A DNA stretch of 32,039 nucleotides, from the NCBI GenBank assembly GCA_026419405.1, contig JANZZL010000004.1, positions 1-32,039 on the forward strand, in the 5' to 3' direction. Positions 7,955 through 16,432 of this stretch are shown here, piece after piece (position 1 is the first letter of the stretch; every line of letters begins with the position of its first letter). Source of the DNA: Paracoccaceae bacterium. GTDB taxonomy: Bacteria > Pseudomonadota > Alphaproteobacteria > Rhodobacterales > Rhodobacteraceae. The notes under the pieces were generated by a model. That model saw nothing but the letters and a program-made list of their open reading frames with translations, was not told the origin of the DNA and did no database searches. The position numbers were made by a program, and so were the translations under genes.

Positions 7955-8015
7955 GCGCCATGACGCGCCCGTCCATCCCGGGCCGGGCAACAGGGAACAC
8001 CACGGAGGCAAGGCA

Positions 8016-8753
8016 ATGGAATATGAAGCGATCCGTGGCGGAACGGCCGGCGTCCGCACCGCCCAGATCGACGAGGGCCTTCGCGCCCACATGAACAAGG
8101 TCTACGGCACGATGTCGGTCGGCATGCTGCTGACCGCGCTTGTGGCGTGGGCGGTGGGCTCGTCGCCCGAGCTGCTGTCGATCTTCCGCGATCCCGAGAC
8201 GCTCAGGCCGAACATCCTGGGCTGGGTGATCATGTTCGCGCCGCTGATCATGGTCTTTGCCTTCGGTGCGATGATCAACCGGCTGTCGGCGGCCGGCGCG
8301 CAGCTCTTCTTCTACACCTTCGCGGCGGTGATGGGCCTGTCGATCAGCTGGATCTTCGCCGTCTTCACCGGGCTGTCGATCGCGCAGGTCTTCCTGATCA
8401 CGGCGATCGCCTTCGCGGGCCTCTCGCTCTGGGGCTACACCACGAAGAAGGACATCTCGGGCTGGGGCGCCTTCCTGATCATGGGCGTGATCGGGCTCAT
8501 CGTGGCGATGATCGTGAACATCTTCCTCGCCTCGCCGGCGATCATGTTCGCGATCTCGGTGATCGGCGTGCTGATCTTCGCCGGGCTCACCGCCTACGAC
8601 ACCCAGCGCATCAAGACCGACTACATCCAGCACGCCGCGGCGATGGATCAGGAGTGGCTGGGCAAGTCCGCCATCATGGGCGCGCTCAACCTCTACCTCG
8701 ACTTCATCAACATGTTCATGTTCCTGCTCCAGCTCTTCGGCAATCGCGAATGA
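8016..8753 (+). CDS. Bax inhibitor-1 / YccA-YbhL family membrane protein
   Basis: 245-residue inner-membrane protein with about seven hydrophobic helices. The family N-terminus (AHMNKVYGTMSVGMLLTALV) and the C-terminal GLTAYDTQRIKTDY and ALNLYLDFINMFMFLLQL are visible. The two Asp residues of that region form the pH-sensing pair of BI-1 calcium-leak channels. Bacterial members are linked to membrane proteostasis (FtsH/YccA) and calcium leak; which applies here is unknown. ATG 8016 follows GGAGGCAAGG. It stands alone with its own candidate promoter and a strong terminator downstream. Confidence 0.93.
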   Translation: MEYEAIRGGTAGVRTAQIDEGLRAHMNKVYGTMSVGMLLTALVAWAVGSSPELLSIFRDPETLRPNILGWVIMFAPLIMVFAFGAMINRLSAAGAQLFFYTFAAVMGLSISWIFAVFTGLSIAQVFLITAIAFAGLSLWGYTTKKDISGWGAFLIMGVIGLIVAMIVNIFLASPAIMFAISVIGVLIFAGLTAYDTQRIKTDYIQHAAAMDQEWLGKSAIMGALNLYLDFINMFMFLLQLFGNRE

Positions 8754-8781
8754 GCCGGGGCCGGACAGGCGCCGGTCGCGC

Positions 8782-8803
8782 GGGCCGCCCCTCGGGGCGG
8801 CCC
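8782..8803 (+). terminator. Intrinsic terminator of the BI-1 gene
   Basis: GGGCCGCCCC and GGGGCGGCCC form a perfect inverted repeat, giving at least 9 bp closed by a CTCG loop. It is followed by GTTTCGTT, 28 bp after the BI-1 stop and before the convergent metY end. Confidence 0.75.
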
Positions 8804-8826
8804 GTTTCGTTCGGGGAGCCGCGCGG

Positions 8827-10116
8827 TCAGCTCGTGGCCTTCGCCAGGGCCTGGTCGAGGTCGGCGATCAGGTCGTCGGCATCCTCGATCCCGATCGAGA
8901 CGCGCACGACGTTCGGCGCCGCTCCGGCCGCCGCCTGCTGTTCGGGGGTGAGCTGGCGGTGCGTGGTCGAGGCCGAGTGGATGATCAGCGACCGCGTGTC
9001 GCCGAGGTTCGCCACGTGGCTGAAGATCTCGAGCGCGTTCACGAGCTTGACGCAGGCCTCGTAGCCGCCCTTCACGGCGAAGGTGAAGAGGGCGCCGGCG
9101 CCCTTCGGGCAGATCCGCTTCGCGCGCTCGGCATAGGGCGAGGAGGGAAGGCCGGCATAGGTCACGAACTCCACCCGCGGATCCTTCTCGAGCCACTGGG
9201 CGACCTTCATCGCGTTGGCCACGTGCTTTTCCATGCGCAGCGAGAGCGTCTCGATCCCGAGCAGCGTGTAGTGCGCCCCCTGCGGGTTCATCGTCATCCC
9301 GAGGTCGCGCAGCCCGATGGCGATGCCGTAGAAGGTATAGGCCAGCCCGCCGAAGGTCTCGTGGAACTTCAGCCCGTGGTAGGCCGGCTCCGGCTCGGAG
9401 AGCGAGGGGAACTTGCCGTTCGACCAGTCGAACTTCCCCGAATCCACGATCGCGCCGCCGGTCACGGTGCCGTTGCCGGTGAGATACTTGGTGGTCGAAT
9501 GCACGACCAGCGTGGCGCCGTGCTCGATCGGGCGGCAGAGGTAGGGCGAGGCCGAGGTGTTGTCGACGATGAGCGGCACGCCCGCCTCGTCGGCGATCCG
9601 CGCCAGCGCCGGAAGGTCGGAGATGTAGCCGCCGGGGTTGGCGATCGACTCGCAGAAGATCGCGCGCGTGTCCGCATCGATCGCGGCCCTGACGGCATCG
9701 AGATTCTCGGTGTCCACGAACTTCGCCGACCAGCCGAACTTGCGGATCGTGTTGCTGAACTGCTGCACCGTGCCGCCGTAGAGCCGGGTCGAGGCCACCA
9801 CGTTCCGGCCCGGCGCCATCAGCGGGAACAGCGCCATGATCTGCGCCGCATGGCCCGACGAGCAGCAGACCGCGCCGACCCCGCCTTCCAGCGTGGCGAT
9901 CCGCTCCTGCAGCGCCGCGACCGTCGGGTTGGTCAGGCGCGAGTAGATGTAGCCCACCTCCTGGAGGTTGAAGAGCGCCGCCGCGTGGTCGGCATCGCGG
10001 AACACGTAGGCGGTGGTCTGGTAGATCGGCACCTGGCGCGCGCCCGTGGCCGGATCGGGCCGGGCGCCGGCGTGGATCTGCAGCGTGTCGAAACCGTAGC
10101 TTGCCGTATCGGACAT
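8827..10116 (-). CDS. metY: O-acetylhomoserine aminocarboxypropyltransferase (sulfhydrylase)
   Basis: 429-residue PLP enzyme of the Cys/Met metabolism family. It makes homocysteine from O-acetylhomoserine and sulfide. PLP is bound through K210 (HSTTKYLTGNG), D185 (IVDNTSA) and the phosphate-binding Y58/R60 (YIYSRLTNPT). The N-terminus (FDTLQIHAGARPDPATGARQ), about 430-residue length and LSLSEPEPAYHGLK-like region distinguish MetY from the shorter MetB/MetC/MetZ. ATG 10116 is preceded on its strand by AGGAGG. In many Rhodobacteraceae a CoA-binding protein gene adjoins metY; here a candidate for it sits 6 kb away at 16482. Confidence 0.95.
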   Translation of the reverse strand: MSDTASYGFDTLQIHAGARPDPATGARQVPIYQTTAYVFRDADHAAALFNLQEVGYIYSRLTNPTVAALQERIATLEGGVGAVCCSSGHAAQIMALFPLMAPGRNVVASTRLYGGTVQQFSNTIRKFGWSAKFVDTENLDAVRAAIDADTRAIFCESIANPGGYISDLPALARIADEAGVPLIVDNTSASPYLCRPIEHGATLVVHSTTKYLTGNGTVTGGAIVDSGKFDWSNGKFPSLSEPEPAYHGLKFHETFGGLAYTFYGIAIGLRDLGMTMNPQGAHYTLLGIETLSLRMEKHVANAMKVAQWLEKDPRVEFVTYAGLPSSPYAERAKRICPKGAGALFTFAVKGGYEACVKLVNALEIFSHVANLGDTRSLIIHSASTTHRQLTPEQQAAAGAAPNVVRVSIGIEDADDLIADLDQALAKATS

Positions 10117-10259
10117 GACGCTCCTCCTGTCGCTCGCGGGCGACCTTAGTGGAGCGCTGAAGGCCCGACAATCGGCCGCAGGCCGCAGGGGGCTGCGCCG
10201 GTTGCGATGCCCGCGCTTGCCCGATAGCCTGGGGCGCGGGTCGGCAGGAGGTGGCGCCC

Positions 10260-10829
10260 ATGGTCCGTGCGCTGGCGAGGTCCGCCGCCACCCTCGCGGG
10301 GGCCGCGCTTCTCGCCCTTCTGTGCCATCTCGTCGCGATCCACGCGACCGGCAACTTCGCCGTCGTCGTGCCGGGCGAGGTCTACCGCTCGGCACAGGTG
10401 ACGCCGGACTCGATCGCGCGCTACCGACGCGCGTTCGGGATCGCGAGCATCCTCAACCTGCGGGGGGCGCACCCAGGCGCAGACTGGTATGATGCAGAGC
10501 TGCGGGCGGCCGCCGACGAGGGGATCGTCCACGCCGACTTCGCCCTCTCGGCATCGCGCCGCGTCGGCCAGTCGGAGGCTGCCGAGCTGGTCGAGCTGAT
10601 GGAGGGGCTGCCCAAGCCGCTGCTGATCCACTGCCGGCACGGGTCTGACCGCACGGGGCTTGCTGCCGCGCTCTACCTCGCCAGGGTGGCCGGCGCCGAC
10701 GAAGATACCGCCGAGGGCGCGCTGTCGATCCGCTACGGCCATGTCGCGGTGCCCCTCCTGTCGGCGGCCTGGCCGATGGATCAGAGCTTCGAGGCGCTGG
10801 AGCCCTGGCTCGGGTTCGAGGGAAGCTGA
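10260..10829 (+). CDS. Membrane-anchored dual-specificity/tyrosine phosphatase-like protein
   Basis: 189-residue protein with one N-terminal hydrophobic helix (residues about 9-29, LAGAALLALLCHLVAI) and a periplasm-facing phosphatase domain. The CX5R P-loop is intact: H124-C125-RHGSD-R131-TG. An upstream VYRSAQVTPD and SILNLRG match the family (DSP/PTP-like, related to fungal Siw14 and bacterial inositol-phosphate or protein phosphatases). D94 (HADFALS) may be the general acid. ATG 10260 lies 8 bases after AGGAGG; GTG 10251 overlaps that site and is rejected. It is divergent from metY. The substrate is unknown. Confidence 0.87.
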   Translation: MVRALARSAATLAGAALLALLCHLVAIHATGNFAVVVPGEVYRSAQVTPDSIARYRRAFGIASILNLRGAHPGADWYDAELRAAADEGIVHADFALSASRRVGQSEAAELVELMEGLPKPLLIHCRHGSDRTGLAAALYLARVAGADEDTAEGALSIRYGHVAVPLLSAAWPMDQSFEALEPWLGFEGS

Positions 10830-11151
10830 ACGCCGGGCGGGTCCCGCCGGAGCGCGCGCGCGCCGGTGCCCGGCGGCCGGGCGTCCGGCGGCACGCCGCC
10901 CTGCCGGCGCGGCGGCCGCCCCGGGCGAGTCGAGCCCGGGCAGGGCGGCGGGATCCCGACCGACGTCGCCCGCGGCCGCGGCCGTGCGCCGGCGGGGGCC
11001 CCGGGGTTTCCCGGCGTCGTGCGGGTTGCCGGCGGCGGCGCGCGCTCCGCGCCCGGACTCGGGCTTGGGGACGCGGTTTCCCGTGCGCTCCGCAGCTTCG
11101 GATCCCCCGTCCGACCCGCAGCCTCGCCTGACCGGCTTCCTCGCTCCGGCG
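10830..11151. other. GC-extreme intergenic region between convergent genes
   Basis: These 322 bases lie between the ends of the phosphatase and glycosyltransferase-like genes. I find no credible protein gene; all frames give Arg/Pro/Ala-rich shadows. It contains several G/C inverted repeats, the clearest being CCCGGGC / GCCCGGG around a 7-nt loop at 10920-10940, and a GC alternation near 10854. No T-runs follow the hairpins. It could hold transcript ends or simply be decayed sequence. Confidence 0.6.
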
Positions 11152-12159
11152 CTACCGCAGCCACAGGCCTTCGGCCTTCAGGCGGTTGCGGATCGCCTGC
11201 TCCCGCCTGGGCAGGTTCGCGCGGTCGAACAGCATCCGCGCCTTGCGGCCGCGCCGCTGGTAGATCAGCCGGCGCGCCGGTTCCCAGTCCTTGAGGACCC
11301 GCTTGACGCGGTTTTCCGACGCGATCTCCTCCAGCACCTCGACAGCGAGGTCGCCTTCCCGCGCGTAGAGCAGCGACAGGACCCGCCAGTGGCAGGTCAC
11401 CTCGCCGTCGAGCCCCGCCAGCTCCGGCCCCGGCCGGCCGCCCCCGAGGGAATGAATCACCAGCGGCAGCGCCACCTGGTCCAGCCAGGGGTCGAGGCTC
11501 TGGCAGACCAGCGTCGGCGGCGGGTCGTCGCGGATCGCGAGCGCGAAGCGCAGGAAGCGCTCGCCGAAGGCGGCGGGGTCCGCGCCAAAGAACCAGCCCG
11601 CGTTGAAGTAGAGATAGCGTTCCCAGTGTTCGTCGGGCTGCGAGAGGTCGAGCGAGCTTTCATAGTCGAGCCCGAAGCGCTCGTGCAGCGACCGCCAGAT
11701 CTCGCCGTAGCCCGGTCCGTAGGGTTCGATCACCGGCCATGTCCCCTCGCGGCGCATCGAGGCCGAGGGGCGGCCCCAGGGGAAGGGCACGCGCGCCAGA
11801 TCCCCCGTCACGAGGGTGTCGGTGTCGAAGAACGCGAAGGGCTCGCCGGGTGGCAGCAGCGCAAGGGCCTCGATCTTGTTGCCGTAGGGATAGGCGGCGC
11901 CGAAATGGCGGCTCTCGAAGGGCCGGATCTCGGCGCCGAGATCGGCAAGCAGCGCCCGGACCGGCGCGCCGATCCGCGGGTCGCGCGGCCAGAGCGGCCC
12001 CGGCTGCGGCTCCGCGACGATGAGCCGCCCCGCGAAGCCGGGCGAGGACCGCCGCAGCGAGGCGGCGAACAGCACAGCCTCGTGTTCCAGCCGTCCGCGC
12101 TGGGCGACGATCAGGATGTTGAACGGCTGCGGTGTCGGCTCGGGCTTGCGTGCGGCCAT
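11152..12159 (-). CDS. Glycosyltransferase-like protein with DXD motif, function unknown
   Basis: 335-residue protein with a GT-A-type layout. There is an N-terminal Rossmann-like start (PFNILIVAQRGRLEHEAVLF) and a metal/nucleotide-sugar DXD motif at D112-T-D114 (FAFFDTDTLVTGD) preceded by NKIEAL, the usual position of the sugar-nucleotide site. Later come HWERYLYFNAGWFFG and a conserved DPWLDQVALPL segment, typical of GT8-like or capsule-type transferases. There is no signal peptide or membrane helix. It stands alone, divergent from the FAD oxidase gene. I do not recognise a named family; donor and acceptor are unknown. The lower part of the protein is rich in Arg/Lys. Confidence 0.75.
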   Translation of the reverse strand: MAARKPEPTPQPFNILIVAQRGRLEHEAVLFAASLRRSSPGFAGRLIVAEPQPGPLWPRDPRIGAPVRALLADLGAEIRPFESRHFGAAYPYGNKIEALALLPPGEPFAFFDTDTLVTGDLARVPFPWGRPSASMRREGTWPVIEPYGPGYGEIWRSLHERFGLDYESSLDLSQPDEHWERYLYFNAGWFFGADPAAFGERFLRFALAIRDDPPPTLVCQSLDPWLDQVALPLVIHSLGGGRPGPELAGLDGEVTCHWRVLSLLYAREGDLAVEVLEEIASENRVKRVLKDWEPARRLIYQRRGRKARMLFDRANLPRREQAIRNRLKAEGLWLR

Positions 12160-12283
12160 CTCACCCCTCGCGGCGGGCCGCGCCGCGTCCGCTGACGGCG
12201 CGGCGGAGGTCCTCGGGGCTGTTTACAGTGGCAGGTCGCCGATGCAAGGTCGCGCCCGGTGCGGACAGGGGCGGAGGACGGGA

Positions 12284-13564
12284 ATGCGCGCAGGCGCGGT
12301 GTCGCTTTGGGACGAGACCTCGGCCGAGCCGGAGCCGGTCTGCTCCGGGTTCGAGCCCGGTGGCCCGCCGGCCGATCTCGTGATCGTGGGCGGCGGCTAC
12401 ACGGGGCTTTCCACCGCGCTCCACGCCGCCGAACGCGGGCTCTCGGTGCGGCTGCTCGAGGCCGAGCGCATCGGGCATGGCGGCTCGGGCCGCAATGTCG
12501 GGCTCGTCAACGCCGCGGCCTGGCTCCCGCCGGACAAGGTCCGCGCCGCGCTCGGGCCGGTCTACGGTCCGCGGTTCCTCGAGCGCTTCGGCAAGGGTCC
12601 GGCCACGGTGTTCGACCTGATCGAGCGCCACCAGATCCGCTGCGAGGCGGTGCGCAACGGCACCATCCATGCCGCGCACGGCCCCTCGGGTCTTGCCGAC
12701 CTGCGCGCCCGCCATGCGCAGTGGCAGCGTCTGGGGGCACCCGTCGAGCTGCTGACGCGGGAGGAGACGCGCGAGCTCACCGGGACCGACCGCTACCACG
12801 GCGGCCTGCTCGACCGGCGGGCGGGAACGATCGATCCGATGGGCTACTGCCGCGGGCTTGCCCGGGCCGCCCTGGCCGCCGGCGCCCGGATCAGCACCGG
12901 CATCCGGGCAATCTCGCTGTCGCGCCGGAACGGGATCTGGCAGGTGGGAACCGCGCTGGGGCCGGTGCCGGGCCGCCAGGTCGTGCTCGGCACCAATGCC
13001 TACACCGATGCGCTCTGGCCGGGGCTGGCGCGGGTCTTCATCCCGATCCACTACCTGCAGCTTGCCACCGCGCCGCTCGGCGACCGGGCGGCCCGCATCC
13101 TGCCGCAGGGCCAGGGCCTGTGGGACACGGCCCCCATCATGTCCAACGTCCGCCGCGACGCGGCCGGCCGGCTGCTCGTCGGGTCGATGGGCCGCGTCAT
13201 CGGCACGGCGCAGGGCGGCCTCACGCACCGCTGGGCGCGGCGGCTGATCGCGCGGCTCTTCCCCGACCTCGGCGAGGTGCGGTTCGAGGCCGCCTGGCAC
13301 GGCCGCATCGCCATGACGCCCGATCACCTTCCCCGTGTCCTGCGGCTCGACGAGGGGCTCTGGACCCCGATCGGCTACAACGGCCGGGGGATCGGCACGG
13401 GCACCGTGTTCGGGATGGCGATGGCCGAACTCGTGGCGGGCGCCGATCCCGCGGGCCTGCCGGTGCCGGTCACGGCGATGACGGCCGCGCCGCGCGCCGG
13501 GCTCGCCGCCCGCTTCTACGACCTCGCCTTCACCGCGCATCAGCTCTGGAAGAGCATCGCCTGA
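12284..13564 (+). CDS. FAD-dependent amine oxidase-type oxidoreductase (DAO family, PuuB/OrdL-like)
   Basis: 426-residue flavoenzyme. The dinucleotide-binding motif GGGYTG is at 36-41 (DLVIVGGGYTGLSTALHAAE), E59 is the ribose-binding acid, and GSGRNVGLVN follows the fold seen in gamma-glutamylputrescine oxidases. The C-terminal FAD-closing motif is YNGRGIGTGTVFG. It probably oxidises a secondary or primary amine or amino acid; the substrate is not readable from sequence. ATG 12284 follows GGCGGAGGACGG; earlier in-frame codons overlap the divergent gene's leader. The SDR gene follows after 53 bp and is probably co-transcribed. Confidence 0.88.
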   Translation: MRAGAVSLWDETSAEPEPVCSGFEPGGPPADLVIVGGGYTGLSTALHAAERGLSVRLLEAERIGHGGSGRNVGLVNAAAWLPPDKVRAALGPVYGPRFLERFGKGPATVFDLIERHQIRCEAVRNGTIHAAHGPSGLADLRARHAQWQRLGAPVELLTREETRELTGTDRYHGGLLDRRAGTIDPMGYCRGLARAALAAGARISTGIRAISLSRRNGIWQVGTALGPVPGRQVVLGTNAYTDALWPGLARVFIPIHYLQLATAPLGDRAARILPQGQGLWDTAPIMSNVRRDAAGRLLVGSMGRVIGTAQGGLTHRWARRLIARLFPDLGEVRFEAAWHGRIAMTPDHLPRVLRLDEGLWTPIGYNGRGIGTGTVFGMAMAELVAGADPAGLPVPVTAMTAAPRAGLAARFYDLAFTAHQLWKSIA

Positions 13565-13617
13565 CGGGCGCGCACCGGACCGGACGCCCGCGGCGCAACA
13601 CGACGGAGGAAACCGAC

Positions 13618-14370
13618 ATGCCCGACCGACCCATCGCCCTCGTCACCGGAGGCGCCCAGGGCATCGGCTATGCCTGTGCCGAGGCGCTTGCCGAGGACGG
13701 GCATCTGCCGATCCTTGCCGATCTCAACGCCGAGGGTGCCGCCGAGGCGGCCGCGCGGCTCGGCGGCGGGGCGGCCGGCTACGGCTGCGACATGGCCGAG
13801 CCGGAGCAGATCGCCGCCCTCTTCGACCGGATCGAGGCCGACCACGGGCCGGTCGCCACGCTGGTCAACAATGCCGGCATCGCCCTGCCCGGAGACTTCC
13901 TGACCTATGACCTTGCGGCGTTCCGCAAGGTGATCTCGGTCAACCTGACCGGCGTCTTCGTGGCGACGCAGCGCGCGGCGCGCACCATGGTGGAGCGGGG
14001 GATCCGCGGCGCGGTGGTCAACATGTCGTCGGTCAACGCCCAGGTCGCCATCCCCTCGATTCCGGCCTACTGCGCCTCGAAGGGCGGCGTGATGCAGCTG
14101 ACGAAGGCCGCGGCGCTCGCGCTCGCGCCGCACGGAATCCGGGTGAACGCGGTCGGGCCGGGCTCGATCGACACCGCGATGATGGCCGGGGTGAACGCCG
14201 ACCCGGCCGCGATGGCGCGGGTGATGTCGCGCACGCCGCTCAAGCGGCTCGGCACCGCGCGCGAGATCGGCGATGTCGTGGCCTTCCTCGCCTCGCCCAA
14301 GGCCTCCTACATCACCGGCGAGACGATCTACGTCGATGGCGGCAGGCTCAGCCTGAACTACACCTGCTGA
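13618..14370 (+). CDS. Short-chain dehydrogenase/reductase (classical SDR)
   Basis: 250-residue NAD(P)(H)-dependent oxidoreductase. The cofactor motif is TGGAQGIG (10-17), NNAG is at 84-87, and the catalytic set is S138, Y151 and K155 (YCASK). It ends in the common ITGETIYVDGG. D35 (LADLN) after the second strand suggests NAD(H) preference. It is annotatable only as a 3-oxoacyl-ACP reductase-like or sugar-alcohol-type SDR. It follows the FAD oxidase, so the pair may catabolise an amine-derived aldehyde or alcohol. ATG 13618 is preceded by GGAGGAAAC. Confidence 0.9.
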   Translation: MPDRPIALVTGGAQGIGYACAEALAEDGHLPILADLNAEGAAEAAARLGGGAAGYGCDMAEPEQIAALFDRIEADHGPVATLVNNAGIALPGDFLTYDLAAFRKVISVNLTGVFVATQRAARTMVERGIRGAVVNMSSVNAQVAIPSIPAYCASKGGVMQLTKAAALALAPHGIRVNAVGPGSIDTAMMAGVNADPAAMARVMSRTPLKRLGTAREIGDVVAFLASPKASYITGETIYVDGGRLSLNYTC

Positions 14371-14458
14371 GCGCCTGCGGCGCGCATCGCCGGCATCCGG
14401 GCGGTGGAAAACGGCGGAAAACGCGTTACCCTCGCGGCAGACATGCTGGAGGTTACCC

Positions 14459-15256
14459 ATGGTTCGCGTCCTGTCGCCGGCAGCCGTTCTCGCCCTGCTC
14501 CTCGCGCTGCCGGCAGCGGCGCAGACCTGCGGCAACACCGCCGACGGGTTCGAGAGCTGGAAGCAGGCCTTCGCGGCCGAGGCGCAGGCGGCCGGCGTGG
14601 GCCGGCGCGGGCTCGAGGCGCTCGCCGCGGCGCGCTACTCCACCGCGACGATCCGGGCCGACCGGGACCAGCGCAGCTTCCGCTACTCGCTGGAACGGTT
14701 CATGCAGGTGCGCGGGGCCGACGCGATCGTCGCCCAGGGTCGCCGGATGAAGGGGCAGAACGCCGGCTTCTACGCCAGCATCGAGCGCGCCTACGGCGTT
14801 CCCGCCGGGATCCTCATCGCCATCCACGGGATGGAGACGGGCTTCGGCCGGTTCATGGGCGACACGAATCTCGTCTCGGCCACGGCGACGCTGGCCTTCG
14901 ACTGCCGCCGCCCGCAGTTCTTCCGGCCCCACCTGCTCGCCGCGCTGAAGCTGGTGGACCAGGGCGCGATCTCGGCGAACACGGTCGGGGCGAAGCACGG
15001 CGAACTGGGCCACACCCAGTTCCTGCCCGGCAATGCGCTGGCCTACGGCCGCGACGGCAACGGCGACGGACGGGTGGACCTGACCAACCTCGCCGACGCG
15101 ATGGTCTCCACCGCCAACTTCCTGGCGCAGAAGGGCTGGCGGCCCGGTGCCGGATACCAGGAGGGCGAGCCGAACTTCCGCGTGCTCGGGGAATGGAACG
15201 CGGCGGGCGTCTATCAGAAGGCCATCGCCATCATGGCGGCCCGGATCGACGGCTGA
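14459..15256 (+). CDS. Lytic murein transglycosylase, MltB-like (SLT_2)
   Basis: 265-residue exported enzyme cleaving the MurNAc-GlcNAc bond with 1,6-anhydro product. Residues 1-22 are a Sec signal peptide (VLALLLALPAAAQ). The catalytic Glu is E126 in HGMETGFGRFMGD, and the MltB signature ELGHTQFLPGN and the DGNGDGRVDL calcium-like loop follow, then NFLAQKGW. There is no lipobox, so it is a soluble periplasmic form. Length is shorter than E. coli MltB because a C-terminal peptidoglycan-binding domain is missing. ATG 14459 follows GGAGG. Confidence 0.92.
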   Translation: MVRVLSPAAVLALLLALPAAAQTCGNTADGFESWKQAFAAEAQAAGVGRRGLEALAAARYSTATIRADRDQRSFRYSLERFMQVRGADAIVAQGRRMKGQNAGFYASIERAYGVPAGILIAIHGMETGFGRFMGDTNLVSATATLAFDCRRPQFFRPHLLAALKLVDQGAISANTVGAKHGELGHTQFLPGNALAYGRDGNGDGRVDLTNLADAMVSTANFLAQKGWRPGAGYQEGEPNFRVLGEWNAAGVYQKAIAIMAARIDG

Positions 15257-15272
15257 TCGCCGCAGGAAGGGA

Positions 15273-15356
15273 TGGTGGGCGACCCTGGAATCGAACCAGG
15301 CATGGGTCTCCCCGGCGGAGTTACAGTCCGCTGCCGCACCTTGCAGCACGTCGCCC
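15273..15356 (-). tRNA. tRNA-Tyr (anticodon GTA)
   Basis: Class II tRNA with acceptor stem GGGCGAC/GTCGCCC, anticodon loop CTGTAAC giving GTA, a long variable arm, T-loop GGTTCGATTCC, A73, and a CCA tail encoded in the gene (15273-15275). It lies antisense to the mltB-rlmB interval. Confidence 0.97.
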
Positions 15357-15386
15357 GTGACGCCGGGCTGGCCCGGCACGCGCTGG

Positions 15387-15415
15387 GGGATAGCTTCGGC
15401 GGAACGGCCGGTCAA
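15387..15415 (-). promoter_or_regulatory. tRNA-Tyr promoter (TTGACC, 17 bp, TATCCC)
   Basis: On the minus strand TTGACC (15415-15410) and TATCCC (15392-15387) are exactly 17 bp apart and would start transcription about 24 nt upstream of the tRNA. The -10 is identical to that of the tRNA-Cys promoter at the end of the window. Confidence 0.65.
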
Positions 15416-15511
15416 CCGGAATCGTGAGCCGGCGCCGCACCCGGTGCGCCCGGCTTTCCCCCGCCGCCCCGACGGCCTAGAACGGTTGAGGCGTTTCCGG
15501 GGGTGTCCTGC

Positions 15512-16315
15512 ATGAAGAAGCCGGCCTGGGTGATCGAGAAGGAGCGCGCGAAACGCGCCGCGGCCGCCGAGACGGTCTGGCTCTTCGGCCTGCACGCGGT
15601 GCGCGACGCGCTGCAGAACCCGCGCCGGCAGCGGCTGAGGCTGATCGTGACGAGGAACGCGGCCGACCGCCTGGCCGATGCCATCGCCGCCTCGGGCCTC
15701 GTCCCCGAGATCGCCGATCCGCGGAAGTTTCCCGCCCCGCTCGATCCCGGCTCGGTGCATCAGGGCGCCGCGCTCGAGGCGAGGCCGCTCGACTGGGGCG
15801 GGCTTGCCGAGGTCTGCGCCGCGGGCGAGGGGGCGCCGCTCGTCGTGCTGCTCGACCAGGTGACCGACCCCCACAACGCGGGGGCGATCCTGCGCTCGGC
15901 CGAGGTCTTCGGCGCGCGCGCGGTGATCGCGCCGCGGCACCATGCCGCGCCGGAGACCGGGGCGCTGGCCAAGGCGGCCTCCGGCGCGCTCGAACGGCAG
16001 CCCTACCTGCGCGTGCGCAACCTCGCCGAGGCGATGGAGGCGCTGCGCGGCATGGGCTACGTCCTGATCGGCCTCGACGGCGCGGCCGACCGGACGCTCG
16101 CCGAGGGGCTTGCCTGCGCGCGCAGCCGCCCGCTGGGGATCGTGCTCGGCGCCGAGGGACCCGGCCTGCGCGCGCGGACAAGGGAGAGCTGCGACATGCT
16201 GGTGCGGATCCCGGCCGCGCGCGGCTTCGGCTCGCTCAACGTCTCGAACGCCGCCGCGGTGGCGCTCTACGCGGCACGCGAGTCGGCCGGGTGGCCGCCG
16301 CCATCCGGCCGCTGA
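15512..16315 (+). CDS. rlmB: 23S rRNA (guanosine-2'-O)-methyltransferase, RlmB/TrmH family (SPOUT)
   Basis: 267-residue knotted methyltransferase. A basic N-terminal segment and a substrate-binding domain (VWLFGLHAVRDAL) precede the SpoU domain. Its three motifs are clear: motif 1 LDQVTDPHNAGAILRSAEVF, motif 2 GIVLGAEGPGL, and motif 3 GSLNVSNAAAVALYA. ATG 15512 has CCGGGGG eight bases upstream; the GTG at 15503 has no ribosome site. Methylation of G2251-equivalent by RlmB is the family expectation; other TrmH targets are possible. Confidence 0.92.
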   Translation: MKKPAWVIEKERAKRAAAAETVWLFGLHAVRDALQNPRRQRLRLIVTRNAADRLADAIAASGLVPEIADPRKFPAPLDPGSVHQGAALEARPLDWGGLAEVCAAGEGAPLVVLLDQVTDPHNAGAILRSAEVFGARAVIAPRHHAAPETGALAKAASGALERQPYLRVRNLAEAMEALRGMGYVLIGLDGAADRTLAEGLACARSRPLGIVLGAEGPGLRARTRESCDMLVRIPAARGFGSLNVSNAAAVALYAARESAGWPPPSGR

Positions 16316-16376
16316 GGGGATCACGTTTTCGTGTCGGGATTTATTTCCGCAACCGTGATACCCATATGCAACATCG

Positions 16377-16427
16377 GAAGCGGGGATACGGAACTTCCCT
16401 GCTTCGCTTCACTGTCCCTCGTTCCGT
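16377..16427 (+). ncRNA. Candidate structured RNA (predicted H-type pseudoknot)
   Basis: Stem 1 pairs 16377-16385 with 16397-16405 (9 bp including one G-U). Its 11-nt loop contains ACGGAAC (16388-16394), which is fully complementary to GTTCCGT at 16421-16427 (stem 2, 7 bp). The connecting lengths (2 nt, 2 nt, 15 nt) suit an H-type pseudoknot. An intrinsic terminator begins 5 nt later. No known riboswitch consensus was recognised. It could be a small RNA, the 3' UTR of rlmB, or an attenuator for the next gene. Confidence 0.4.
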
Positions 16428-16432
16428 GACTT

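Noticed and set aside
7880-8015. CcsR-type sRNAs (CCUCCUCCC loops) downstream of the DUF1127 gene, as in R. sphaeroides CcaF1
   Set aside because: No CCTCCTCCC repeat is present; the region instead holds a promoter-like pair for the next gene.
10781-11164. 127-codon minus-strand frame in the GC-rich gap
   Set aside because: Arg/Pro/Ala/Gly-rich composition with no motif and an overlap with the phosphatase gene; expected in DNA of this GC content.
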